This document shows, in pieces, positions 1 to 7,079 of a stretch of DNA of 18,422 nt. Within the stretch, counting starts at the first letter, position 1. Each line of letters begins with the position of its first letter. The stretch lies in NCBI GenBank assembly GCA_038101125.1, contig JAYNVZ010000022.1:1-18422 (forward strand). The letters run 5' to 3'. The position numbers and the translations under genes are program-made. Origin of the DNA: GCA-2698665 sp038101125. GTDB lineage: Bacteria; Pseudomonadota; Gammaproteobacteria; GCA-002705445; GCA-002716945. The notes under the pieces are model-generated. The model did not search any database, was not told the origin of the DNA, and saw only the letters and a list, made by a program, of their open reading frames with translations.

Positions 1-58
1 ATATGCTTTTTTTCTTGGGTATGTAGCTAAAGACGTATCGTAATCTGATTTTAAATAA
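1..58. other. Disrupted left-edge sequence upstream of the intact dsrL frame
   Basis: The dsrL frame reads with good family character from base 59 (Gly-Ala-Glu-Val-Thr) but is interrupted just upstream by TAA at 56-58 and TAA at 41-43. The other two forward frames are also closed within 30 bases. A DsrL protein should continue for some 300 more residues on this side, so these bases are probably not a faithful colinear copy of the gene. They could be error-rich read-end sequence or an inverted chimeric piece; see the findings. A true truncating mutation is less likely but cannot be excluded from this window. Confidence 0.6.
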
Positions 59-1033
59 GGTGCTGAAGTTACTCTAAAATATTTGTTCCAAAAAGAAGAA
101 ATGACTGCTGCAGAGCAAGAAGTAAACGACGCTATACATGAAGGTGTAAACATCATTAATGGTGTTATCCCTGTGCGTGTAGAAAAAGATGAAAATAACA
201 GAGCTGTAGCTCTAATTATATCTGAGTGTACATTTGAAGATAACAAGCCAGTTCCTGTTGAAGGTACAGAAAAAAGAATAGAAGCTGATCTGATCGTATC
301 AGCAATTGGTCAGTCACCCGATATTGAAGGTCTTGAAGCACTAGGTAATGACCATGGTTTCTTTGATATAGACGATTTTTACAGACACAAAACAAAAGAA
401 GGACATTTTGTCGCAGGTGATATAGTTAGACCACATCTACTCACAACTGCAATCGGGCAGGGTTCAATTGCATCACAGTCTATAAAAAGCTTTTTTGAAA
501 ATAAAGATTTTAAACGCAGACCTAAAGTTGATGTTCATCATTTTAATTTACTTGATAAATTACGTGAAACAGAGATAGAGCCAGAAATCTACACTGCTCC
601 TATTGAAAACCCAGATTTACAAAGAGGTACTGATAATAGTAAAGCTGTAATTCATAATTATGAAGATAGATCTGCTCAAGAAGTCATTCCTTCTACGGAA
701 CTTTTTCTCGGACACTTTAAACATGAAGATAGAGTAAAAAGAGGCGAAGCTGTTCCTTCTGGAGATGAGGTTATCGATCATTATGAAGATCGGATTATTG
801 GGTTAACTGAAGAAGAAGCAATTAAAGAAGCATCTAGATGTATGAGCTGTGGGATGTGTTTTGAGTGTGATAACTGCGTAATATATTGCCCTCAAGATGC
901 GGTATTTAGGGTTAAAAAAGATGTTGCTACTATGGGTAGATATGTAGATACTGATTACGACAAGTGTATAGGGTGTCATATTTGTGCTGATGTGTGTCCT
1001 ACAGGCTATATCAAAATGGGCTTAGGCGAATAG
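59..1033 (+). CDS. dsrL: DsrL, NAD(P)H:acceptor oxidoreductase subunit of rDsr (C-terminal half, 5' partial)
   Basis: DsrL is an iron-sulfur flavoprotein of the glutamate-synthase small-subunit (GltD) type. It acts in the cytoplasm with DsrAB in sulfur oxidation, passing electrons to NAD(P)+. Counting from a TTG at 83, the visible part shows the pyridine-nucleotide domain end (IVSAIGQSPD at 71-80) and the second FAD-binding motif (FVAGDI at 109-114, followed by TAIGQGS). A C-terminal ferredoxin-like domain carries cysteines 253, 256, 259, 262, 265 and 269, then a CxxCxxCxxxCP motif at 295-305. Family members are about 650 residues, so half is missing. The TTG at 83 is not the real start, because homology-like sequence (GAEVTLKYLFQKEEM) continues upstream to base 59 in frame. 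The gene precedes dsrJ by 39 nt. Confidence 0.9.
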   Translation, partial: GAEVTLKYLFQKEEMTAAEQEVNDAIHEGVNIINGVIPVRVEKDENNRAVALIISECTFEDNKPVPVEGTEKRIEADLIVSAIGQSPDIEGLEALGNDHGFFDIDDFYRHKTKEGHFVAGDIVRPHLLTTAIGQGSIASQSIKSFFENKDFKRRPKVDVHHFNLLDKLRETEIEPEIYTAPIENPDLQRGTDNSKAVIHNYEDRSAQEVIPSTELFLGHFKHEDRVKRGEAVPSGDEVIDHYEDRIIGLTEEEAIKEASRCMSCGMCFECDNCVIYCPQDAVFRVKKDVATMGRYVDTDYDKCIGCHICADVCPTGYIKMGLGE

Positions 1034-1060
1034 TAAACAGCTTACTCGGTAACAATTTTT

Positions 1061-1068
1061 GGAGAGAG
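1061..1068 (+). promoter_or_regulatory. Shine-Dalgarno of dsrJ
   Basis: GGAGAGAG lies 4 to 8 nt before the GTG at 1073 and supports this non-ATG start. It sits in the only sizeable gap (39 nt) of the dsr cluster. Confidence 0.7.
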
Positions 1069-1072
1069 ATTA

Positions 1073-1552
1073 GTGCGCCAACTTATTAAAAGCCTGCCTT
1101 TTATATTACTGCTGTTGTATTCAAATAATATATATTCTCATGATGGCGAAACACATGTCATCAAAGGACACTCCAAGGCCGATATGTTAGAACAGTGTGT
1201 TGAACCTACAGAAGATATGCAGAAAAGTCATTTTGGCTATCTATATCATCAGCGAGATGAAACCGTAAAACATGGAATTAGAACAAAACAACACAGTTTG
1301 GCTAATTGTGTAGACTGTCATGTTTCATATGATGATAAAGGTGATGCCATTTCTATAAATTCTGAGGGACAGTTCTGTCAAACTTGTCATGTTCAAACAG
1401 CTGTTAATATAGACTGTTTTACTTGCCATGCAACAGTACCTCGAGAAAAACAAGTTCGTTTAAATATAAAACATAACAAAAATACTTCAGCAGCTATTGA
1501 AGAACATACTTCTAGCCTTGTAAAATACTTTAATGAGAGAAGTAATGACTGA
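1073..1552 (+). CDS. dsrJ: DsrJ, periplasmic triheme cytochrome c of the DsrMKJOP complex
   Basis: This 159-residue protein has a hydrophobic N-terminal segment (residues 4-20) that serves as signal or anchor. It has exactly three CxxCH heme sites: CVDCH at 79-83, CQTCH at 102-106 and CFTCH at 115-119. Cys42, in a CVEPTEDM context, matches the cysteine that in Allochromatium DsrJ is a distal ligand of an unusual His/Cys heme. DsrJ is the periplasmic redox subunit of the membrane complex that links the sulfur pathway to the quinone pool. The start is GTG with a good Shine-Dalgarno. The 3' end overlaps dsrO by 8 nt. Length and motifs fit the family well. Confidence 0.93.
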   Translation: MRQLIKSLPFILLLLYSNNIYSHDGETHVIKGHSKADMLEQCVEPTEDMQKSHFGYLYHQRDETVKHGIRTKQHSLANCVDCHVSYDDKGDAISINSEGQFCQTCHVQTAVNIDCFTCHATVPREKQVRLNIKHNKNTSAAIEEHTSSLVKYFNERSND

Positions 1553-2291
1553 TAATAAGACCATAAATCGACGAGATTTTTTAGTGAAATCAGCAACAGC
1601 ATTATCCATTATATATGTAGTGCCCGATATTTTTCATACAGCTGATGCTTCAATAAATAAACCACTCGATAAAAAGGTTAATTCTTCTACTAAATGGGGA
1701 ATGAATGTAGAGGTTGATAAATGTGTCGATGGTTGTACTGCGTGTGTAGAAGCTTGTGTAGATGAAAATGGCCTATATGGTTTAGATAGACCTGAAACTG
1801 ACTCACAATGGATTAGAAAATTAACCATAAAAGATATTACTACAGAAAAAGTAACAACATTACCTATGATGTGTCAGCATTGTGAGAACCCGCCATGTTG
1901 TGATGTTTGCCCGACTGGGGCTTCATTTAGAAGAGAGGATGGAATTGTTATGGTTAACCAGCACACTTGTATAGGCTGTAGATATTGCATGATGGCCTGT
2001 CCATTTAAAGCTAGATCTTTTGTACATGAAAATCTAACTGAACAATTAACTTCTGCTCCAAGAGGTAAGGGTTGTGTTGAAAGTTGCAATCTCTGTGTGA
2101 ACAGAGTTGATCATGGTTCAGACACTACGGCATGCGAAGAAGCATGTATGCAAGAAGGGCATAATGCCATAACTTTTGGGGATCTTACAGATCCAAATAG
2201 CAGAGTAAGTCAATCTATCAAAAGAACAAATAATAGACGTCTGAGAGCAGACTTGAAATTAAAACAAACAGTTACATATTCAGGGTTTTAA
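1545..2291 (+). CDS. dsrO: DsrO, periplasmic [4Fe-4S] ferredoxin-like subunit (Tat-exported)
   Basis: I chose the ATG at 1545 (248 residues) over the in-frame ATG at 1533. It has a purine-rich GAGAGAAG just upstream and places the twin-arginine motif NRRDFLVK at residues 8-15, followed by a hydrophobic stretch to about residue 30. The mature part has four cysteine sets of the NrfC/HybA/DmsB type: 60/64/67/71, 110/113/118/122, 142/145/148/152 and 181/184/197/201. These should bind four [4Fe-4S] clusters; Cys119 and Cys177 are extra. DsrO passes electrons between DsrJ and DsrP on the periplasmic side. The stop codon directly abuts the dsrP start codon. Confidence 0.93.
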   Translation: MTDNKTINRRDFLVKSATALSIIYVVPDIFHTADASINKPLDKKVNSSTKWGMNVEVDKCVDGCTACVEACVDENGLYGLDRPETDSQWIRKLTIKDITTEKVTTLPMMCQHCENPPCCDVCPTGASFRREDGIVMVNQHTCIGCRYCMMACPFKARSFVHENLTEQLTSAPRGKGCVESCNLCVNRVDHGSDTTACEEACMQEGHNAITFGDLTDPNSRVSQSIKRTNNRRLRADLKLKQTVTYSGF

Positions 2292-3518
2292 ATGATTGAT
2301 AAAATTATACTCACAAAATATATTATATCTCCCAAAATCTTTTGGTCTAAATTAATATTATTAGGATTTTTTATATTAGTTGGCTTTGCTTGCTCATTAT
2401 ATATGGAGCATGAAGGACACTATGTGACTGGCATGAATAACCAAATTGTATGGGGCTTACCTCATATTTTTGCTGTGTTACTAATTGTTATAGCATCGGG
2501 TGTATTAAACATAGCATCAATATCATCGGTTTTTGATAAGAAGTTATACAAACCTCTAGCTCCATTATCAGCCCTCTTGGCCATAGCTTTCCTTATAGCT
2601 GGTTTGATCATCTTAGTGCTAGACTTAGGTAAACCAGATAGATTAATTGTTGCAATGACAACTTATAATTTTAAATCTATCTTTGCTTGGAATATATTTC
2701 TTTATTCTGGATTTGCAGTCGTATTAGCTGCATACATTTGGACTATGTTAGACAGAGAGGTAAATAGATTTTCTAAGTATGTAGGTACATTCGCTTTTGC
2801 TTGGAGGATTATATTAACAACTGGTACAGGATCAATATTTGGCTTTTTAGTGGCTAGAGAGGCTTACGCAACAGCTATACTTGCTCCATTATTTATTGTG
2901 ATGTCATTGCTGTATGGAACAGCAGTATATTTTCTTATTCTCAAAATTATTAGTAAATTTCATAAGACATACATTTCTACTGATATACTAACGAATCTTA
3001 GAAAATTAACTGTTATGTTTTTGTTTGCAAACCTCTATTTTTTATTTTTATATCATATTACAAATATGTACATTGCAAAACATCTAGAATATGAAATCTT
3101 TATTTTATCTGATGGTGGCATTTACACACTGGCCTTTTGGCTTGGGCAATTACTGATAGGGATAATACTTCCAATTTTTGTGATTAGCTATAATAAATTA
3201 TGTAATGAATTATCATTAATTATTTCATCTATATTAATTCTCATTGGTAGCTTTGTTGCAATGTATGTCATTATTATTGGAGGACAAGCATACCCTCTAA
3301 CTATATTCCCTGATCATATTATTGTTGAAAGTAGCTTTTATGATAATACTGTTCATTCTTATGTTCCTTCTCTATATGAATTAGGCCTTGGTGTTGGAGG
3401 TGTCGCGCTCGCTTTAATAATTATTTTAATAGGCATAGCAAACTTTAAATTCTTACCTACGCTTATCAAATCACCTAAAAAGAATCTATCAGATGAACAA
3501 GAAAACACTACTGCATAG
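2292..3518 (+). CDS. dsrP: DsrP, NrfD-family integral membrane quinone-interacting subunit
   Basis: This 408-residue protein is very hydrophobic, with about ten membrane segments (roughly 17-35, 54-74, 88-112, 127-150, 163-190, 193-219, 237-258, 277-300, 305-330 and 360-390). That agrees with the NrfD/PsrC-type subunit DsrP, which exchanges electrons with the quinone pool and anchors DsrO and DsrJ. ATG follows the dsrO stop with no gap, and AGGG at 2282-2285 inside dsrO can serve as its ribosome binding site. The C-terminal tail after the last helix is short and charged. Assignment rests on topology plus the dsrJ-O-P-N order. Confidence 0.92.
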   Translation: MIDKIILTKYIISPKIFWSKLILLGFFILVGFACSLYMEHEGHYVTGMNNQIVWGLPHIFAVLLIVIASGVLNIASISSVFDKKLYKPLAPLSALLAIAFLIAGLIILVLDLGKPDRLIVAMTTYNFKSIFAWNIFLYSGFAVVLAAYIWTMLDREVNRFSKYVGTFAFAWRIILTTGTGSIFGFLVAREAYATAILAPLFIVMSLLYGTAVYFLILKIISKFHKTYISTDILTNLRKLTVMFLFANLYFLFLYHITNMYIAKHLEYEIFILSDGGIYTLAFWLGQLLIGIILPIFVISYNKLCNELSLIISSILILIGSFVAMYVIIIGGQAYPLTIFPDHIIVESSFYDNTVHSYVPSLYELGLGVGGVALALIIILIGIANFKFLPTLIKSPKKNLSDEQENTTA

Positions 3519-3520
3519 TT

Positions 3521-4882
3521 TTGAAATCTTACCTTATAACATCAACACGAAAATCTTCTGGTAAAACAACTGTAACAATTGGCCTATCTCGTATTTTGAG
3601 TAGGATGTCATATGGCCTATCAGTCTTTAAAAAAGGGCCAGATTATATCGATCCTTTATGGATATCAAAAGCAAGCAAGGCAAGTTGTTACAATTTAGAT
3701 TATAACACTATGTCTATGGCTGAAATCAAAAAACTTTTTAGATTAAAAACCAAACAATCTACTATAAATCTCATCGAAGGCAATAAAGGTCTTTTCGATG
3801 GCGTTAGCCTTGATGGGTCTGATAGTAATGCTGCTTTGGCTCATTTACTAAATCTTGAGACTATACTTGTGGTAGATTGTTCCGGCATCACAAGAGGTAT
3901 CGCGCCTTTGATACATGGCTATGAAGATTTTGATCCTAATATAAAATACAAGGGAATCATATTAAATAATATTGCGGGTGAGAGACATGAAGGGAAGATT
4001 ATTAGCGCAGTCAATGAGTATACTAACTTAAAAGTATTTGGTTCTATCCAAAATAATAATCAAATTAAAATACTAGAACAACATTTAGGTCTACAACCAT
4101 CATTTACAAGCTCAAGTAGTAATAATATTATAAATAAAATTGCATCATTAGTAAAATCATCTGTTGATGTTGAATATCTATTAAAAGGAGTCAGACATAA
4201 AAAAAAGCTACCAACTATAACTCATAGCTTAAAGACTCAAAAGTACACTGGAATAAGTATTGGCATTGCTAAAGACAATGCTTTTGGTTTTTACTATGCT
4301 GATGATATCGAAAAGTTTAAATCCTTAGGTGTAAAAATTCAATATTTTAACACTCTCAAAGATAAGTCTTTGCCAAATGTAGATGCTCTATTTATTGGCG
4401 GAGGTTTCCCAGAGCTTGTTGTAAAAGAATTAAGCTCTAACAAAAAAATGATATCATCTATTAAGTATTTCATTGAGTCTAATAAACCTGTTTATGCAGA
4501 ATGTGGTGGTTTAATGTATTTATGTAAATCTTTGAAAGTAAACGAACAAACCTTTAAAATGGTTGGAGTTATTAATGGTAGAGTGGCGATGAATGATAAA
4601 CCAATTGGTAGAGGCTATGTGGAACTTACATCATCTGAGCATCCTTGGCATATGTCAAATGATAATATTAAGGCCCATGAGTTTCACTATTCTGATCTAA
4701 CATTAGATGCTAAATTAGCTAATTATGCATACAAAGTCAAAAGAGGCCATGGGGTTAACGGTTCATATGATGGTATTAAATATAAAAATCTTCTAGCAAG
4801 CTATAGCCATTTAAGAGATACTAAAAAAACTAATTGGATTATAAAATTTTTAGAATTTATAAAAAATAATAAAGAGAAATGA
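3521..4882 (+). CDS. dsrN: DsrN, cobyrinic acid a,c-diamide synthase-like amidase (siroheme amidation)
   Basis: DsrN is a CobB/CbiA-family glutamine amidotransferase proposed to amidate the siroheme of DsrAB. The N-terminal ATPase domain has a P-loop-like STRKSSGKTT at 8-17, KGPDYIDP at 38-45 and EGNKGLFDG near 85-95. The C-terminal class I-type glutaminase domain has FIGGGFPEL, the nucleophile Cys328 in ECGGLMYL, and His389 in EFHYS. Its 453 residues are normal for the family. The only usable start is TTG at 3521: the P-loop begins nine residues in, an in-frame stop lies at 3494-3496, and no ATG or GTG lies between. No Shine-Dalgarno is seen, and the dsrP stop is 2 nt away, so translation is probably coupled. 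Confidence 0.92.
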   Translation: MKSYLITSTRKSSGKTTVTIGLSRILSRMSYGLSVFKKGPDYIDPLWISKASKASCYNLDYNTMSMAEIKKLFRLKTKQSTINLIEGNKGLFDGVSLDGSDSNAALAHLLNLETILVVDCSGITRGIAPLIHGYEDFDPNIKYKGIILNNIAGERHEGKIISAVNEYTNLKVFGSIQNNNQIKILEQHLGLQPSFTSSSSNNIINKIASLVKSSVDVEYLLKGVRHKKKLPTITHSLKTQKYTGISIGIAKDNAFGFYYADDIEKFKSLGVKIQYFNTLKDKSLPNVDALFIGGGFPELVVKELSSNKKMISSIKYFIESNKPVYAECGGLMYLCKSLKVNEQTFKMVGVINGRVAMNDKPIGRGYVELTSSEHPWHMSNDNIKAHEFHYSDLTLDAKLANYAYKVKRGHGVNGSYDGIKYKNLLASYSHLRDTKKTNWIIKFLEFIKNNKEK

Positions 4883-5235
4883 AACAAAAAACAATATTTG
4901 AAATATCTGATGCGGCATCAAAGCAGATACTAACCTCTTCTGAATCATCAGATTCTAAAGACTGGCCTCTGAGAGTTGCTGTTAATGTTGATGATAATGG
5001 CAAATTCAATTATTTGATGGGCTTTGATCAATCTAAAGAAGAAGATCTAAGATTGAAGATTAATAAGGTTGAAATAATCATTGCTCCAGATTCAATGATT
5101 AATCTAAAAAACTGTAAACTTGATTATGTAGAAATAGATAAGGATAAATTTGAATTTATATTTTTAAATCCTAACGATCCAGCTTATGTCCCACCTGATG
5201 ATAGTCTCGATGATAATGTAACTCATGATCTATAA
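4879..5235 (+). CDS. dsrR: DsrR, A-type scaffold-like protein lacking the cluster cysteines
   Basis: This 118-residue protein has the IscA/ErpA fold signature: DAASKQIL near the start, LRVAVNVDDNGKFNYLMGFD at 31-50, IIIAPDSMINL at 66-76, LDYVE, and FIFLNPND near the end. All three cluster-binding cysteines of A-type carriers are absent. The GCSG position reads DNGK and the C-terminal CGCG is missing. Cys79 is the only cysteine and is not at a ligand position. This is the known character of Allochromatium DsrR, which affects DsrAB maturation or dsr expression. It overlaps dsrN by 4 nt (ATGA) and its end overlaps the convergent ispH by 6 nt. Confidence 0.87.
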   Translation: MKQKTIFEISDAASKQILTSSESSDSKDWPLRVAVNVDDNGKFNYLMGFDQSKEEDLRLKINKVEIIIAPDSMINLKNCKLDYVEIDKDKFEFIFLNPNDPAYVPPDDSLDDNVTHDL

Positions 5236-6186
5236 GTTTCTTAATTCTTTTGGCATGCTAAATATTATATTTTCTTCAACAGCTTCATGCTTGATATTAT
5301 TCATTACAGCCCCCTGATCAATTAGATATTCTGTTACTTGATCTAATAATATTTGAGGCGCTGATGCGCCAGCAGTTATACCGATAGATTTTTTATTTTT
5401 TAGCTCATTCAGATCAATATCATGAAAGCTATCAATTAATCTTGATGGAATATTATTTTTTAAAGCTAACTCTACTAACCTCCTACTGTTCGAGCTATTC
5501 ACTGAGCCAATTACAAGTAGGTAATCGCAATATTTCAGTATTGATTTAACAGCATCTTGTCTATTCTGTGTTGCATAACATATGTCACTTTTTAAAGGGG
5601 ACATGATATTAGGATACTTTTTTATTAAATTATTTATTATATCTTTTGTATCGTCCATTGATAATGTTGTTTGAGTCACATAGGCAACTTTTTTGTTGTC
5701 AATATCAAGAGTAGAAATATCTCGAATATTTTCAACTAAGTGTATTTTGCCAATTGGAGAATCATATTGGCCCATAGTACCTTCTATTTCTGGATGTCCT
5801 TTATGTCCAATCAACACAACATCAACTCCTTCTTTTGAATATTTATGAACTTCTATATGTACTTTTGTCACTAGTGGGCAGGTTGCATCAAATATTTTTA
5901 GATTTCTATTTTTAGCATCATTTTTAACTTCAATAGAAACACCATGTGCACTATATACAATAATTGAATTCATAGGTACATCGGATATATCTTCAATGAA
6001 TGTAACCCCCTTTTTTTTCAGGTCTTCTATAACATATTTATTATGAACCACTTCATGTTTTACATATATTGGCGCGCCAAATACATCTATGGCCTTATTT
6101 ACAATATCTACAGCTCTTTCAACTCCAGCACAGAATCCGCGTGGCGTTGCAAGCATTAGCTGAGTGTTTGTGAAAAACTTATTCAT
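5230..6186 (-). CDS. ispH: 4-hydroxy-3-methylbut-2-enyl diphosphate reductase IspH
   Basis: IspH catalyses the last step of the MEP pathway, making IPP and DMAPP, using a [4Fe-4S] cluster. Cluster cysteines are Cys19 (GFCAGVERA), Cys103 (DATCPLV) and Cys203 (CYATQNRQ). Substrate-binding His48, His81 and His131 and catalytic Glu133 (HPEIEGTMG) are all present. Its 318 residues match the family, with about seven extra N-terminal residues relative to E. coli. It is the last gene of the murJ operon and overlaps fkpB by 8 nt. Its 3' end crosses the end of dsrR, so no terminator fits between them. Confidence 0.96.
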   Translation of the reverse strand: MNKFFTNTQLMLATPRGFCAGVERAVDIVNKAIDVFGAPIYVKHEVVHNKYVIEDLKKKGVTFIEDISDVPMNSIIVYSAHGVSIEVKNDAKNRNLKIFDATCPLVTKVHIEVHKYSKEGVDVVLIGHKGHPEIEGTMGQYDSPIGKIHLVENIRDISTLDIDNKKVAYVTQTTLSMDDTKDIINNLIKKYPNIMSPLKSDICYATQNRQDAVKSILKYCDYLLVIGSVNSSNSRRLVELALKNNIPSRLIDSFHDIDLNELKNKKSIGITAGASAPQILLDQVTEYLIDQGAVMNNIKHEAVEENIIFSMPKELRNL

Positions 6187-6616
6187 ATACTTTTATAATT
6201 TTTACCTTAAACTTTATTTCTATTCCTGCTAGAGGATGATTTAGATCAAGAAGCACCTTATTCTTTTCAATCTCCTTAATCATAGCAAATGAAGATGCTT
6301 CCTCGCCATCATTTTCTTTTATATCCAGCTCTATTATATTTCCAACTTTTACCATTTCTTGATTAGGGAATAAATCCTTAGGAACATATTTAGTCTTATT
6401 AACATCTTTTGCCCCAAAGGCATCCAACGGTGATAAGACAATTGTTTGTTCTTTATTATCTGATAATCCATAAAGAGTCATTTCTAATTTTTGGGGTATT
6501 ATTCCATTACCGATAGTTATGTCTACTGGGTCTTTATCAAATGTGGACTCAAAAACTAAATCATCAACACTAGATATAGAATAATGAAGTTTTACTTTTG
6601 AATTAAATTTAATCAT
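6179..6616 (-). CDS. fkpB: FKBP-type peptidyl-prolyl isomerase, SlpA/FkpB family
   Basis: The 145-residue cytosolic protein has the SlpA layout: a beta-rich FKBP half (VKLHYSIS near residue 8, IGNGIIPQKLE near 36-46, SPLDAFG near 62-68), an inserted flap domain, and the closing NHPLAGIEIKFKVKIIKV segment. Such proteins are foldases and chaperones. The position between lspA and ispH is the same as in E. coli and supports the call. It overlaps lspA by 8 nt upstream and ispH by 8 nt downstream. Its client proteins cannot be inferred from sequence. Confidence 0.9.
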   Translation of the reverse strand: MIKFNSKVKLHYSISSVDDLVFESTFDKDPVDITIGNGIIPQKLEMTLYGLSDNKEQTIVLSPLDAFGAKDVNKTKYVPKDLFPNQEMVKVGNIIELDIKENDGEEASSFAMIKEIEKNKVLLDLNHPLAGIEIKFKVKIIKVYE

Positions 6617-7079
6617 TTTTCTTTATGAATAAAAAACTATATATTATTAAGAAAGCACCAATACTAATTAGTATATCTGCTACATTGAATACAGCAGGAA
6701 AATATACCCGATCATAATTTATAATTATAAAATCTAATACAGACCCATTCGATATTCTATCTATGAAGTTACCAAATGCCCCGCCAAGAATTAACATATA
6801 TCCGAATATTTCTAATTTTTCAAGAATATCAAAATCCCTCAAAAATAAATAAAATATAAACAATATAATAGCGCCAATTATTATGGCTAAAATAGTATTA
6901 GCTAAAAGGGATTCAGAGTTAAATATACTAAATGCTATTCCTTTATTATGAATAATCTCAAATGAGATAAAGTCATTGTATTTATATGATCCATTTTTAA
7001 CATAATCCTGAATAAGTGATTTAGACAAGTAGTCAAAAAATGTTAAGAAAAATATAAATGTTAAGGCTAATAGTCTCAT
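6609..7079 (-). CDS. lspA: Lipoprotein signal peptidase LspA
   Basis: LspA is the inner-membrane aspartyl protease that cleaves prolipoprotein signal peptides. Its 156 residues carry four hydrophobic segments (about 3-15, 57-80, 92-108 and 128-152). The two catalytic aspartates are seen as Asp116 in the GNFIDRISNGSVLDF region and Asp135 in FNVADILISIG. The start codon overlaps the ileS stop by one base (TAATG), a classic reinitiation arrangement. Confidence 0.95.
   Translation of the reverse strand: MRLLALTFIFFLTFFDYLSKSLIQDYVKNGSYKYNDFISFEIIHNKGIAFSIFNSESLLANTILAIIIGAIILFIFYLFLRDFDILEKLEIFGYMLILGGAFGNFIDRISNGSVLDFIIINYDRVYFPAVFNVADILISIGAFLIIYSFLFIKKND

Noticed and set aside
83..85. TTG as the true dsrL start
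   Set aside because: Family-like sequence continues upstream to base 59, and the protein would lack its whole N-terminal half, including the first FAD-binding motif.
1533..1535. Upstream ATG as the dsrO start
   Set aside because: It has no ribosome binding site, whereas the ATG at 1545 follows GAGAGAAG and keeps the twin-arginine motif near the N-terminus.
1393..2089. Small - strand open frames within dsrJ and dsrO
   Set aside because: They are opposite intact cysteine-motif genes and show no independent coding signs.
1..5235. The dsr cluster as a new system
   Set aside because: Gene content and order match the known reverse dissimilatory sulfite reductase operon; only details of start codons and spacing are unusual.
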